NCBI RefSeq assembly: GCF_004297265.1
Contig: NZ_SCUT01000045.1
Coordinates: 186,001 to 250,000, forward strand
Origin: Reyranella sp.
Lineage (GTDB): Bacteria; Pseudomonadota; Alphaproteobacteria; Reyranellales; Reyranellaceae
Length of the DNA stretch: 64,000 nucleotides
Direction of reading: 5' to 3'
Shown here: piece after piece, positions 42,748 through 51,987 of the stretch
Numbering within the stretch: the stretch's first letter is position 1
Layout: every line of letters begins with the position of its first letter
The notes under the pieces: generated by a model
Database searches by the model: none
Told to the model about the DNA's origin: nothing
The model's input: the letters and a program-made list of their open reading frames with translations, nothing else
Position numbers and translations under genes: made by a program

Positions 42748-44610
42748 TCAACCTGCCGCGGGCTCCATCGTTACGAGCACGGTCCGGTTGGAAACCTGCT
42801 GGCCCTCCTGGACGGAGATCCCTTCGACTTTCGCGTCGAGCGTCGCCTTGAGCTGGTGCTGGATTTTCATCGCTTCCAGCACGATCAGCGTCTGGCCGCG
42901 GCTCACCTGATCGCCGGGCGCCACCTTGATCGACACGATGCGGCCGTCCATCGGGGCGCGCAGTTTGCCGTCGCTGCCGGCCGCCGCCGTCTCCGGCGGG
43001 GCATAGGTCTTGTCGGTGAAGCGTACGGTGAGCGCGTCGAGGTCGACCAGGATGTCGTTGCCGTCGATGTGGAACGGGACGTGGGGCGCTTCGGCCTCGC
43101 GGACCTGCATCAGGCGTTCCTTGCCGCCGGCAGCCAGGCGGATCGGCGTCGGCTCGGGATTGGAATTGCGCCAGCCGCGCATCGACGGCGGATATTTCTG
43201 CGCCGACGCCTGCCACAGGAGATGGGCGGCGGCGGTCCAGTGGGCTTCGCCGATCTCCGGGGCCGGAAACTGGTGCTTCACGAGAAAGGACGTCGTGGCC
43301 TCTCCAGCCGCGAAGTCGGGATGCTCCAGCAGGCGGATCAGGAAATGCCGGTTTGTGGTCGGTCCGAGCACGACCGTCTCGGCGAGCGCCAGTACCAGCC
43401 GCCCGCGCGCTTCCTCGCGCGTGGCGCCGTGGGCGATCACCTTGGCGATCATGGGATCGTAGTAGGGCGAGATGGCGAGCCCGTCCTTCATGCCATGGTC
43501 GATGCGCACGCCGGGGCCGGTCGCCGGCCGCCACACGTCGATGCGGCCGGTCTGCGGCAGGAACCCCGCATAGGCGTCCTCGGCATACAGACGCACCTCG
43601 ATGGCATGGCCGCCGAAGGTCACCTTCTCCTGCCGCAGCGGCAGAGGCTCGCCACGCGCGACGCGGAGCTGCCATTCGACCAGGTCGAGGCCGGTAATCG
43701 CCTCTGTGACCGGATGCTCGACCTGCAGGCGGGTGTTCATTTCCAGGAAGTAGAAGGCGCCATCGGCGCCCAGCAGGAACTCGACCGTGCCGGCGCCGCG
43801 ATAGCCGATCGTGCGGGCGGCGGCGACGGCCGCGGCGCCCATGCGATCGCGCAAGTCGGCATCGACGGCGGGCGAGGGCGCTTCCTCGATTACCTTCTGG
43901 TGGCGGCGCTGCACCGAGCAGTCGCGCTCGCCCAGATGAATGACGTTGCCGTGGGTGTCGGCGAAGACCTGGATCTCGACATGGCGGGCATCGACGACGG
44001 CCTTTTCGAGGATCAGCTCGCCCGAACCGAAGGCGCTCTCGGCCTCGGTGCGCGCGGTGCGGATCGCCTCCAGCAGATCGTCCTCGCACTCGACAAGGCG
44101 CATGCCGCGTCCGCCGCCGCCTGCCGCGGCCTTGACCATAACCGGCAGGCCGATGCGTCGCGCCTCGGCTTCGAGATTAGCATCGCTCTGGTCGGCGCCC
44201 TGGTAGCCGGGGACGCAGGGCACGCCGGCCTCGATCATGCGCCGCTTGGCGGCCGCCTTGTTGCCCATCGCGGCAATGGCGGCGGGCGGCGGGCCGACGA
44301 AGGTGAGGCCGGCCTTCTCGCAGGCGTCGGCGAACGCTTCATTCTCCGACAGGAAGCCGTAGCCGGGATGGATCGCATCGGCGCCGCTCTTGTGGGCGGC
44401 CTCCAGGATGCGGTCGATGCTGAGATAGCTCTCGCCGACCGGCGGCGGACCTATGCGCACGGCCTCGTCGGCGTAGGCGACGTGCGGCGCGTCCCGGTCG
44501 GCGTCGGAATAGACCGCCACGGTGCGATAGCCCATCGCCCTGGCGGTGCGCATCACGCGCCAGGCGATCTCGCCGCGGTTGGCTACGAGAACCTTCGAGA
44601 AGGAGGTCAT
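42748..44610 (-). CDS. Acyl-CoA carboxylase alpha subunit (biotin carboxylase-BCCP), AtuF/MccA-like
   Basis: A 620-residue protein with biotin carboxylase (1-445), an inter-domain, and a C-terminal biotinyl domain. VLVANRGEIAWRVMRTA starts the BC domain, the Gly-rich ATP loop is KAAAGGGGRGMR, and catalytic residues lie in EMNTRLQVEHPVTE. The biotin Lys is K582 in LEAMKIQH. It would carboxylate biotin for the beta subunit at 47940. Order and neighbours match AtuF of the geranyl-CoA carboxylase; methylcrotonyl-CoA carboxylase alpha is the main alternative. It overlaps the hydratase gene by 4 bp. Confidence 0.92.
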   Translation of the reverse strand: MTSFSKVLVANRGEIAWRVMRTARAMGYRTVAVYSDADRDAPHVAYADEAVRIGPPPVGESYLSIDRILEAAHKSGADAIHPGYGFLSENEAFADACEKAGLTFVGPPPAAIAAMGNKAAAKRRMIEAGVPCVPGYQGADQSDANLEAEARRIGLPVMVKAAAGGGGRGMRLVECEDDLLEAIRTARTEAESAFGSGELILEKAVVDARHVEIQVFADTHGNVIHLGERDCSVQRRHQKVIEEAPSPAVDADLRDRMGAAAVAAARTIGYRGAGTVEFLLGADGAFYFLEMNTRLQVEHPVTEAITGLDLVEWQLRVARGEPLPLRQEKVTFGGHAIEVRLYAEDAYAGFLPQTGRIDVWRPATGPGVRIDHGMKDGLAISPYYDPMIAKVIAHGATREEARGRLVLALAETVVLGPTTNRHFLIRLLEHPDFAAGEATTSFLVKHQFPAPEIGEAHWTAAAHLLWQASAQKYPPSMRGWRNSNPEPTPIRLAAGGKERLMQVREAEAPHVPFHIDGNDILVDLDALTVRFTDKTYAPPETAAAGSDGKLRAPMDGRIVSIKVAPGDQVSRGQTLIVLEAMKIQHQLKATLDAKVEGISVQEGQQVSNRTVLVTMEPAAG

Positions 44611-45425
44611 TCGACGGCCCAGCGGGGGGGACGCTTCTCGGCAAAGGCGCGCAATCCCTCGGCAGCCTCCGGCCCGCGGCGCGCCTCGGCGAACTTCTCG
44701 GCGGCGAAGTCGAGCACGGCGGAGAGCGGCTCGCTACCGACCTTCATCACCACCTGCTTGGTGAGCGCGTTGGCAATGGGTGCGCACTTGTCGATCTGCT
44801 TCAGCACTTCCTCGAGCTTGACGTCGAGGGCGGCGGAGTCGGCCACCAGATAGTGGGCGATGCCCAGCCGGAGCGCCTCGGGACCCTTGAAGCGCGCGGC
44901 CGTGAGCGCGAGGTGGCGCGTCTGCGGCACGCCGATACGCTGGGCGACGAACGGCGCGATCTGGGCCGGCACGATGCCGATGGCGGTCTCGCTCATCGCG
45001 AAGCCCGCGCCCTCGGTGCAGATCGCCACGTCGGAGACGCAGAGGATGCCGAAGCCGCCGGCGATGGCGTAGCCCTCTACCGCGGCAACGACGACCTGCG
45101 GCGTGCCGTTCAGCATTTCGAGGAAGGCGCCGAACTGGCGGTTCCAGACGGCGATCGGGTCCTTCTCGCCGGGCTTGGGCTTGTCGGTGAAGCTCTGCTC
45201 CATGTTCTTCAGGTCGGCGCCGGCACAGAAGGTGCCGCCCGCGCCGCGGAGGATCACGACCTTGATGTCGCGGCGGTCCTTGAGGATCGCGAACACCGAC
45301 TTCAGTTCCTCGATCAGCGTCGGGTTAAGCGCGTTCTTCACCTCGGGCCGGTTGAGCGTCACGTAGAGACGCGACCGCTCGCGGCGCAGGAGGAGGGCTT
45401 CGTACTTGTCGGCAAACTCGGCCAT
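44607..45425 (-). CDS. Enoyl-CoA hydratase/isomerase, AtuE-like
   Basis: A 272-residue crotonase-fold protein. RGAGGTFCAGADLKNM has the oxyanion-hole Ala-Gly, and the second oxyanion segment is VEGYAIAGGFGILCVSDVAI. Catalytic Glu candidates are in the ISG-like AGFAMSETAIGIVP segment. By position it corresponds to AtuE (isohexenyl-glutaconyl-CoA hydratase) or LiuC (methylglutaconyl-CoA hydratase). Start 45425 is used because the upstream frame continues into the dehydrogenase gene. It overlaps the biotin carboxylase gene by 4 bp and follows the dehydrogenase by 14 bp. Confidence 0.9.
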   Translation of the reverse strand: MAEFADKYEALLLRRERSRLYVTLNRPEVKNALNPTLIEELKSVFAILKDRRDIKVVILRGAGGTFCAGADLKNMEQSFTDKPKPGEKDPIAVWNRQFGAFLEMLNGTPQVVVAAVEGYAIAGGFGILCVSDVAICTEGAGFAMSETAIGIVPAQIAPFVAQRIGVPQTRHLALTAARFKGPEALRLGIAHYLVADSAALDVKLEEVLKQIDKCAPIANALTKQVVMKVGSEPLSAVLDFAAEKFAEARRGPEAAEGLRAFAEKRPPRWAVE

Positions 45426-45439
45426 GAAAACTCCGGCGC

Positions 45440-46600
45440 TCAGCGGTTTTCGAGACGGGGCAACGTGCCCATGTGCTTGGAGATTATCTGCAGCATCACC
45501 TCGTCGGCGCCGCCGCCGATCGAGGCGAGGCGCGAGTCGCGGAAGGCGCGGGCCGTGGGCGATTCCCAGAGATAGCCCGCGCCGCCCCAGTACTGCAGGC
45601 AACCGTCGGTGACGAGGCGGACCATGCGGCCGGCCTTCAGCTTGGCCATCGACGCCAGCATGGTGACGTCGGCGCCGTCGAGATACTCCTCGCAGGCGCG
45701 GTAGCAGAGGGAGCGCACCAGCTCGATCTCGGTGCGCAGCTCCGCCAGCTTGAAATGGATCACCTGGTTGTCGAGCAGGGGCCGGCCGAACACCTTGCGC
45801 TCGCGCGTGTATTCGATCGTCTGGTCGATCAGCCGTTCCATGCCGACCACGGCGCTGATGGCGCCCCACAGCCGCTCTTCCTGGAATTGCTGCATCTGGT
45901 AGACGAAGCCCATGCCCTCCTGGCCGATCAGGTTCCGCACCGGCACCTTCACCTCGTCGAGGAATATTTGTGCGGTGTCGGAGGAGCGCATGCCGAGCTT
46001 GTCGAGCTGCTTCACCACCTCGACACCCTTGGTCTTCATCGGCAGGCAGATCAGCGACTTGTTCTTGTGGACCGGGCCTTCGCCTGTGCTGGCGAGCAGG
46101 CACATCCAGTCGGCCTGGGTGCCGTTGGTCGTCCACATCTTGCCGCCGTTGATCACCCAGTCGCCGCCGACCCTGCGGGCCGTCGTCTTGATCGAGGCCA
46201 CGTCCGAGCCGGCGCCGACTTCGGAGACGCCGAGGCAGGCCACGTAGTCGCCGGCGATCGAGGGGGCGAGGAATTCCTTGCGCAACTCGTCGCTGCCGTG
46301 GCGGGCCAGCGCCGGCGTGGCCATGTCGGTCTGCACCCCGATCGCCATCGGCACCGAGCCGCACTGGATGTGGCCCAGTTCCTCGGCCATCACCATGGCG
46401 TAGGAATAATCGAGCCCCATGCCGCCGAACTCGGCCGGCTTGTTGATTCCGAGCAGTCCGGCATTGCCCAGCTTCTTGAAGACCTCGTGCGCCGGGAAGA
46501 TGCCCGCCTCTTCCCACTGGTCGACATGCGGATTGATGTCCCGATCGATGATCGCCCGCAGCGTGCGGCGGATCTCGTCATGTTCCTGGGTGAACTGCAT
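45440..46600 (-). CDS. Acyl-CoA dehydrogenase (second of a tandem pair), AtuD-like
   Basis: A 386-residue FAD enzyme. FAD/substrate motifs CLGVSEVGAGSDVASIKTTA, WVINGGKMWTTNGTQADW and the C-terminal QYWGGAGYLWESP are present. The usual MCAD base in 'YEGT' is missing (it reads SIGGGADEV); instead Glu in QEERLW lies where LCAD and isovaleryl-CoA dehydrogenase have theirs. The protein is closely similar to its neighbour at 46610 along the whole length, so the pair arose by tandem duplication. It would oxidise citronellyl-CoA or a branched acyl-CoA. Nine bases separate the two genes. Confidence 0.92.
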   Translation of the reverse strand: MQFTQEHDEIRRTLRAIIDRDINPHVDQWEEAGIFPAHEVFKKLGNAGLLGINKPAEFGGMGLDYSYAMVMAEELGHIQCGSVPMAIGVQTDMATPALARHGSDELRKEFLAPSIAGDYVACLGVSEVGAGSDVASIKTTARRVGGDWVINGGKMWTTNGTQADWMCLLASTGEGPVHKNKSLICLPMKTKGVEVVKQLDKLGMRSSDTAQIFLDEVKVPVRNLIGQEGMGFVYQMQQFQEERLWGAISAVVGMERLIDQTIEYTRERKVFGRPLLDNQVIHFKLAELRTEIELVRSLCYRACEEYLDGADVTMLASMAKLKAGRMVRLVTDGCLQYWGGAGYLWESPTARAFRDSRLASIGGGADEVMLQIISKHMGTLPRLENR

Positions 46601-46609
46601 GGCAGCCTC

Positions 46610-47770
<1,161 letters not shown>

Positions 47771-47793
47771 CGGGACGTCCTTGCTCCAAGGTA

Positions 47794-47921
47794 TTCCTCC
47801 CCATTCAGATGGGGAGGTGTCGCGGTAATCCGCGACGGAGGGGTCATGCGTGTTGAGGTGCCGCTGATGACCCCTCCGTCAGCGTAGGACGCTGACACCT
47901 CCCCATTTGAATGGGGAGGAA
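47794..47921. repeat. Long nested palindrome E5 inside the atu-like operon
   Basis: The arms 47794-47847 and 47867-47921 are complementary over about 54 bp with a variable central section. Each arm contains smaller hairpins (CTCCCCATTCAGATGGGGAG; GTCGCGGTAATCCGCGAC). It lies between the carboxyltransferase stop (47940) and the next gene's start (47770), the only wide gap in an otherwise tightly packed operon. Such a structure could stabilise or split the transcript. The right end reads GGGGAGGAAGATG, but no gene follows on that strand. Confidence 0.85.
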
Positions 47922-47939
47922 GATGAAAGCGCTGGACCA

Positions 47940-49556
47940 TCACATCCTCGCAACGCCGAAGGTGATGGGATTGAGCGGCCGCACGATCGATTCGCGGGCG
48001 ATCGAGAGGGTGAAGGCCAGGACTCGCCGCGTGTCGCGCGGGTCGATGATGCCGTCGTCCCACAGGTGCGCGGTGCCGTAGAGCGCCGTCGATTCGCGCT
48101 CGAACTGGTCGACGATGCCCTTGAACATCCTGTCGATCTGCTCGTGCGGCGGCTCCTTGCCCTCGCGCAGGAACTTCTGCTCGGTCACGGTCTTCATGAC
48201 GCCGGCGGCCTGTTCTCCGCCCATCACGGCCGTGCGGCTGTTGGGCCAGGCGAAGATGAAGCGCGGATCGTAGGCGCGGCCGCACATGCCGTAATTGCCG
48301 GCGCCGAAGCTGCCGCCGATCACGATGGTGATCTGCGGCACGGTCGCGTTGGCGACGGCCTGGATCATCTTGGAGCCGTGCTTGACGATGCCACCGCGCT
48401 CGCTCTCGGTGCCGACCATGTAGCCGGTGGTGTTCTGCAGGTAGACGATCGGCGTGCCCTGCTGGCAGCAGAGCTGGATGAACTGCGCGGCCTTCACGGC
48501 GCCCTTGGTGGTGATGGGGCCATTGTTGCCGATCAGCGCGACCGGCTCACCCTCGATGGCGGCCCAGCCGCAGATCGTCTGCTGGTCGAACAGGCCCTTG
48601 AACTCGAGGAAGTCCGAGCCGTCGACCAGGCGCGCGATTACCTCGCGCACGTCGTAGGGATCCTTGTGCGAAGGCGGGACGACGCCGCACAGTTCCTCGA
48701 TGTCGTAGAGTGGCTCCTTGAACGGCCGCTCGGCACGCGGCGGCAAACGGTCGTTCCAGTGCCACTTGGCGATCACGTCGCGCGCCATGCGGATGCCGTC
48801 GGCATCGTTCTCGGCCATCCATTCGGCGACGCCCGAGACGGTGGCGTGCATCTCCGCGCCGCCCAGCTCCTCGTCGGTCGCGATCTCGCCGGTGGCGGCC
48901 TTGAGCAGCGGCGGGCCGGCCAGGAAGACCTTGGCCTGGTTGCGCACCATGATGACGTAATCGCTGAGGCCCGGCAGGTAGGCGCCGCCGGCGGTCGAGG
49001 AGCCGTGCACCACGGTGACCTGCGGGATGCCCTTCGCCGACATGCGCGCCTGGTTGGCGAAGCCGCGGCCGCCCGGCACGAAGATCTCGGCCTGATAGAG
49101 GAGATTGGCGCCGCCGGATTCGACCAGGTTCACGACCGGCAGCTTGTTCTCCATGACGATCTGCTGGACCCGCTGGCCCTTGCGCTGGCCGGAGGGCGCG
49201 ACGGTGCCGCCCTTGATGGCCGAATTCGAGGCCGTCACGACACAGCGCACGCCCTCGACATAGCCGATGCCCGCGACCGAGCCGCCACCGGCGCTCGACC
49301 CGTCCTTGTCGTCGTGCATGCGGTAGCCGGCCAGCGGCATCAGCTCGAGAAAGGGCGCGCCGCGGTCCAGCAGCAGCGCGATGCGCTCGCGCGGCATGAG
49401 CTGCCTGCGCTTGGCGAAGCGCTCGCGCGATTTTTCGGAGGCTGCCTGGACGCTTGCCTCGGCTTCGCGGAACTCGGCGATCGCGGTGAGCATGCGTTGG
49501 CGGTTCTGCTTGAACTCGTCGCTGTTGCGATCGATCTGGCTCTCGAGAATCGGCAT
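47940..49556 (-). CDS. Acyl-CoA carboxylase beta subunit (carboxyltransferase), AtuC/geranyl-CoA-like
   Basis: A 538-residue carboxyltransferase with the N- and C-lobes of the crotonase superfamily: LAGYRMHDDKDGSSAGGGSVAGIGYV, ESGGANLLYQAEIFV, HGSSTAGGAYLPGLSDY and GGSFGAGNYGMCGRAYDPRF. In the substrate-entry segment it reads AEIFVPGGRGFANQA; MCC beta subunits have a longer DRDHFGRIFYNQA-like sequence here, and geranyl-CoA carboxylase beta is shorter (from memory). The shorter form, the presence of an AtuB-like SDR upstream and the duplicated AtuD-like genes downstream favour geranyl-CoA. Ends 18 bp from palindrome E5. Confidence 0.9.
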   Translation of the reverse strand: MPILESQIDRNSDEFKQNRQRMLTAIAEFREAEASVQAASEKSRERFAKRRQLMPRERIALLLDRGAPFLELMPLAGYRMHDDKDGSSAGGGSVAGIGYVEGVRCVVTASNSAIKGGTVAPSGQRKGQRVQQIVMENKLPVVNLVESGGANLLYQAEIFVPGGRGFANQARMSAKGIPQVTVVHGSSTAGGAYLPGLSDYVIMVRNQAKVFLAGPPLLKAATGEIATDEELGGAEMHATVSGVAEWMAENDADGIRMARDVIAKWHWNDRLPPRAERPFKEPLYDIEELCGVVPPSHKDPYDVREVIARLVDGSDFLEFKGLFDQQTICGWAAIEGEPVALIGNNGPITTKGAVKAAQFIQLCCQQGTPIVYLQNTTGYMVGTESERGGIVKHGSKMIQAVANATVPQITIVIGGSFGAGNYGMCGRAYDPRFIFAWPNSRTAVMGGEQAAGVMKTVTEQKFLREGKEPPHEQIDRMFKGIVDQFERESTALYGTAHLWDDGIIDPRDTRRVLAFTLSIARESIVRPLNPITFGVARM

Positions 49557-49563
49557 GTCGTCC

Positions 49564-50427
49564 TCAGCCGCCCAGGACCTTGGGCGTCGTGGCCAGATGG
49601 AAGCCGTCGAACGGTTTCGAGCGGTCGGTAGCCGGTAGCTCGACCGAGCGGTTGGCGAGCGGCACGCCGCCGTCGATGCGGATCTCCGTACCGGTGATGT
49701 AGGCCGAGGCGTCGCTCAGCAGGAAACACACGGCGGCGGAGACCTCGCTCTCGGTGCCGAGACGGCCCAGCGGGCAATGGCCCTTCAGCTTGGGGATCTG
49801 TTCCTTGAAGTCGCCGGTATAGGTGTCCATGCCCGAGGAGGCGATCCAGCCCGGCGCCACCGAGTTCACGCGAACGCCGGCCGCCGCCCATTCGAAGGCC
49901 AGCGTCATGGTGAGGTTCGCCATGCCGGCGCGCGCGGCGCCGGTGTGCACCATGTTGGGGAAACCGTTGCGGTAGTCGGCCGTCATGTTGACGATCGAGC
50001 CGCCATGATGCTGCATCGACTGGGTGAAGACCTCGCGGCTCACGATGAAGCCGCCGGTCAGGTTGTTGCGCACGACGACGTCGAAGCCCTTGGCGCTGAG
50101 CGACGAAGCGGGCGAGGGGAACTGGCCGCCGGCATTGTTGAACAGGCCGTGGATGCGACCGTTCTTGGCGACGATCGCGGCGACCGCTTCCTTGACCTGG
50201 GCTTCCTCGCGGATGTCGAAGACATGCGTTTCGCAACTGCCGCCCACCGCCTCGATCTCGGCTCTCACCTTGTCGAGCTTTTCCTGCTTGCGGCCGGCGA
50301 TGGCGACGTGCGCGCCGAGCGCCGCGATCTCGTGCGCCGTACAACGGCCGATGCCACTGCCGCCGCCGGTCACGACGACCGTCCGGCCCTCAAACAACCC
50401 CGGTTTGAAGACCGAGCGATAGGTCAT
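49564..50427 (-). CDS. SDR family oxidoreductase, AtuB/PECR-like
   Basis: A 287-residue SDR. TGGGSGIGRCTAHEIAALGA and NNAGGQFPSP are clear. At the active site it reads HTGAARAGM: the YxxxK pair is replaced by a Thr/Arg pair, as I recall for the peroxisomal trans-2-enoyl-CoA reductase (PECR) branch, so an acyl-CoA substrate is likely. A C-terminal extension of about 25 residues follows ITGTEIRIDGG. GGAGGAAAC precedes the ATG at 50427. It is the first gene of the minus-strand operon, 7 bp before the carboxyltransferase, in the atuB position. Confidence 0.9.
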   Translation of the reverse strand: MTYRSVFKPGLFEGRTVVVTGGGSGIGRCTAHEIAALGAHVAIAGRKQEKLDKVRAEIEAVGGSCETHVFDIREEAQVKEAVAAIVAKNGRIHGLFNNAGGQFPSPASSLSAKGFDVVVRNNLTGGFIVSREVFTQSMQHHGGSIVNMTADYRNGFPNMVHTGAARAGMANLTMTLAFEWAAAGVRVNSVAPGWIASSGMDTYTGDFKEQIPKLKGHCPLGRLGTESEVSAAVCFLLSDASAYITGTEIRIDGGVPLANRSVELPATDRSKPFDGFHLATTPKVLGG

Positions 50428-50464
50428 GTTTCCTCCGATTGAACGACCGTTTACCGGCCTGTAG

Positions 50465-50486
50465 TTGACGTTTACGTAAAGGTCAA
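50465..50486. promoter_or_regulatory. 22-bp near-perfect palindrome in divergent promoter region (LiuR-like operator candidate)
   Basis: The core TTTACGTAAA is a perfect palindrome, flanked by TTGAC and GTCAA across one mismatched base pair on each side. It lies 38 bp from the SDR start and 41 bp from the SCP2-like start, the natural place for an operator serving both. TTGACGT/ACGTCAA-type sites are, from memory, similar to those described for LiuR, a MerR-type regulator of leucine and acyl-CoA genes; the P. aeruginosa atu cluster uses the TetR-type AtuR instead. No regulator gene is nearby. Confidence 0.65.
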
Positions 50487-50526
50487 GTAATCCCCCAAGG
50501 CCATTGCCGATGGGAGGAATTCGCTC

Positions 50527-50823
50527 ATGACCTTGCAGGAAATCACCGAGAAAATGAAGGAAGGCGCTTCCAAGAAGACGGCCTTCGGAAACAGCGTCAA
50601 GTTCGCCACGGATCAGGGCGTCGTCCACATCGACGGCAACCAGACCCCGCCGGCCGTCACCAACGACGATACCGCTGCCGACTGCACCATCAAGATGGAC
50701 TTCAGCGACTTCGCCGACCTGATCGGTGGCAAGCTCGACGGCATGACGGCCTTCATGACCGGCAAGCTGAAGATCGAAGGCGACATGGGTGTCGCCATGA
50801 AGCTGCAGAGCATCCTGCGTTAA
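50527..50823 (+). CDS. SCP2 sterol-binding domain protein
   Basis: A 98-residue single-domain protein of the SCP2/sterol-carrier type: VHIDGNQTPPAVTNDDTAADCTIKM, then FADLIGGKLDGMTAFMTGKLKIEGDMGVAMKLQ. Such domains bind acyl-CoA, fatty acids or other lipids and often stand beside acyl-CoA genes. GGGAGGA lies 8 bp upstream of the ATG. It shares its promoter region and operator candidate with the atu-like operon, so it probably serves the same substrate. It is followed by an intrinsic terminator at 50891-50916. Confidence 0.92.
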   Translation: MTLQEITEKMKEGASKKTAFGNSVKFATDQGVVHIDGNQTPPAVTNDDTAADCTIKMDFSDFADLIGGKLDGMTAFMTGKLKIEGDMGVAMKLQSILR

Positions 50824-50890
50824 GGCGCATTCCCATGCGCCGGTGGGCGGCAGCGCCCTCTGAGGCGCGGAAGCACACGCGACAGTAACA

Positions 50891-50916
50891 AGGGCCCCTT
50901 CGTCGGGGCCCTTTTT
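50891..50916 (+). terminator. Rho-independent terminator after the SCP2 gene
   Basis: AGGGCCCC (50891-50898) pairs perfectly with GGGGCCCT (50905-50912) around a TTCGTC loop, followed by TTTT. It ends the SCP2 transcript. The T-tract abuts the stop codon of the convergent CGNR gene (50917). The complementary strand has no T-run, so it acts in the plus direction only. Confidence 0.9.
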
Positions 50917-51450
50917 CTATGCCCGTTTGCTCTTGTGATAGTGGCGCCTGGCCTTGGCGCGGTTGCCGCAGGACGACATGGTGCACCAGCGGCGCTTTCC
51001 GGCCCGGCTTTCGTCGAGAAACAGGTAGAGGCACTCCGGGTTGGCGCAGCGCCGTACCTTGGCCAGGCTCGCGCTCGCCAGCAGGTCGCCTGCCGACCAC
51101 AGGACGGGCGCGAGCAGGGCCAATGCCGTGCCCGATCTCATGTCCAGTTCCCAGTCGAACGCTTCCTTGTCGCGCTTCAGCGTCTGACGCGCCGGCGCGG
51201 CGGCGAGGGCCGCGTTCAGCCCGTCGAAATCGCGACCGGCAGGCGCCTTCCCCTGGGCCGTCGCATCGAACAGCCGATGAATCGTCTCGCGCAGCTCCAG
51301 GGCCCGCTCGAATTCCTTCTGCGTGGGAGGCTTTGGCGCCTTGGCCCAGGCCGCCAGATCCGCCGGCGAGTTCAGCGTCTCCGTGGGCAAATCCTGTCCG
51401 CGCCAGTAACGCGTGTTGGCGAACTCGAGGCAGAGGTCGAGGCGATTCAT
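50917..51450 (-). CDS. CGNR zinc finger / ABATE domain transcription factor-like
   Basis: A 177-residue protein. The N-terminal ABATE-type domain starts with LCLEFANTRYWRG and the C-terminal CGNR zinc finger has CANPECLYLFLDESRAGKRRWC, then CGNRAKARRHY, giving four Cys ligands. The family is considered to be transcriptional regulators responding to small molecules. It is divergent from a VOC protein gene; the 94-bp region between them carries an 11-bp inverted repeat that may be its operator. Confidence 0.9.
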   Translation of the reverse strand: MNRLDLCLEFANTRYWRGQDLPTETLNSPADLAAWAKAPKPPTQKEFERALELRETIHRLFDATAQGKAPAGRDFDGLNAALAAAPARQTLKRDKEAFDWELDMRSGTALALLAPVLWSAGDLLASASLAKVRRCANPECLYLFLDESRAGKRRWCTMSSCGNRAKARRHYHKSKRA

Positions 51451-51499
51451 CGACGGGACTTACTAACCGGTTGTCGGGTTGACAAGGAAAGCCTCCCGT

Positions 51500-51529
51500 C
51501 ATAACCATATCACCGGTTATATGGTTATG
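51500..51529. promoter_or_regulatory. Inverted repeat between CGNR regulator and VOC gene
   Basis: CATAACCATAT (51500-51510) is exactly complementary to ATATGGTTATG (51519-51529), with an 8-nt spacer. Half-sites ATAACC/GGTTAT occur three times in it (51501, 51515, 51523), and TAACCGGTT occurs again at 51464-51472, near the CGNR start. It ends 16 bp before the VOC ATG. A regulator site for both genes is the likely function; the low GC compared with its surroundings fits a promoter. Confidence 0.6.
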
Positions 51530-51544
51530 AAGGAGGAAATTGCC

Positions 51545-51916
51545 ATGTTTGACCATGTGTCCATCGGCGTCGCCGACATCGCCCGCACCCGGAAGTTCTA
51601 CGACGCTGCGCTGAAGCCGCTCGGCTACACGCGGCTGAGCGACGGCGAGACGTCGCTGGGGTACGGCGAGAAGGAAGTCGGCCTCTGGATCGGCAAGTCG
51701 GCCAGCCCCGTGAAGGCCGACATGGAGTCCAACCTGCATTTCTGTCTCGTGGCGAAAGACCGGAAGTCGGTCGACGCCTTCCACGCGAGCGCGCTCGCGG
51801 CCGGCGGCAAGGATAACGGCAAGCCCGGCATTCGCTCCGACTACAGCCCGAGCTACTATGCCGCCTTCGTGATCGATCCCGACGGCTACCGGATCGAGGC
51901 CTATTGCGGGAAGTGA
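51545..51916 (+). CDS. VOC family protein (glyoxalase/dioxygenase fold)
   Basis: A 123-residue single VOC-fold protein. FDHVSIGVADIARTRKFYDAALKPLGY holds the first metal His and the typical opening; NLHFCLVAKD gives the second His region, and AAFVIDPDGYRIEAYC the closing Glu. Glyoxalase, bleomycin-resistance or isomerase function cannot be separated. GAAGGAGGAA precedes the ATG at 51545. It is probably regulated by the divergent CGNR protein. Confidence 0.88.
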   Translation: MFDHVSIGVADIARTRKFYDAALKPLGYTRLSDGETSLGYGEKEVGLWIGKSASPVKADMESNLHFCLVAKDRKSVDAFHASALAAGGKDNGKPGIRSDYSPSYYAAFVIDPDGYRIEAYCGK

Positions 51917-51987
51917 CCGGATCGGCTTGCAAGGATCGCCATCGGTCCCGATGTTCAAGGGACCGGTAGCGATCCTGTGAGGCGAGG

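Noticed and set aside
47794..47921. CRISPR-like or tandem repeat array
   Set aside because: The repeats are inverted arms of a single palindrome with no regular spacers, and no cas genes lie in the window.
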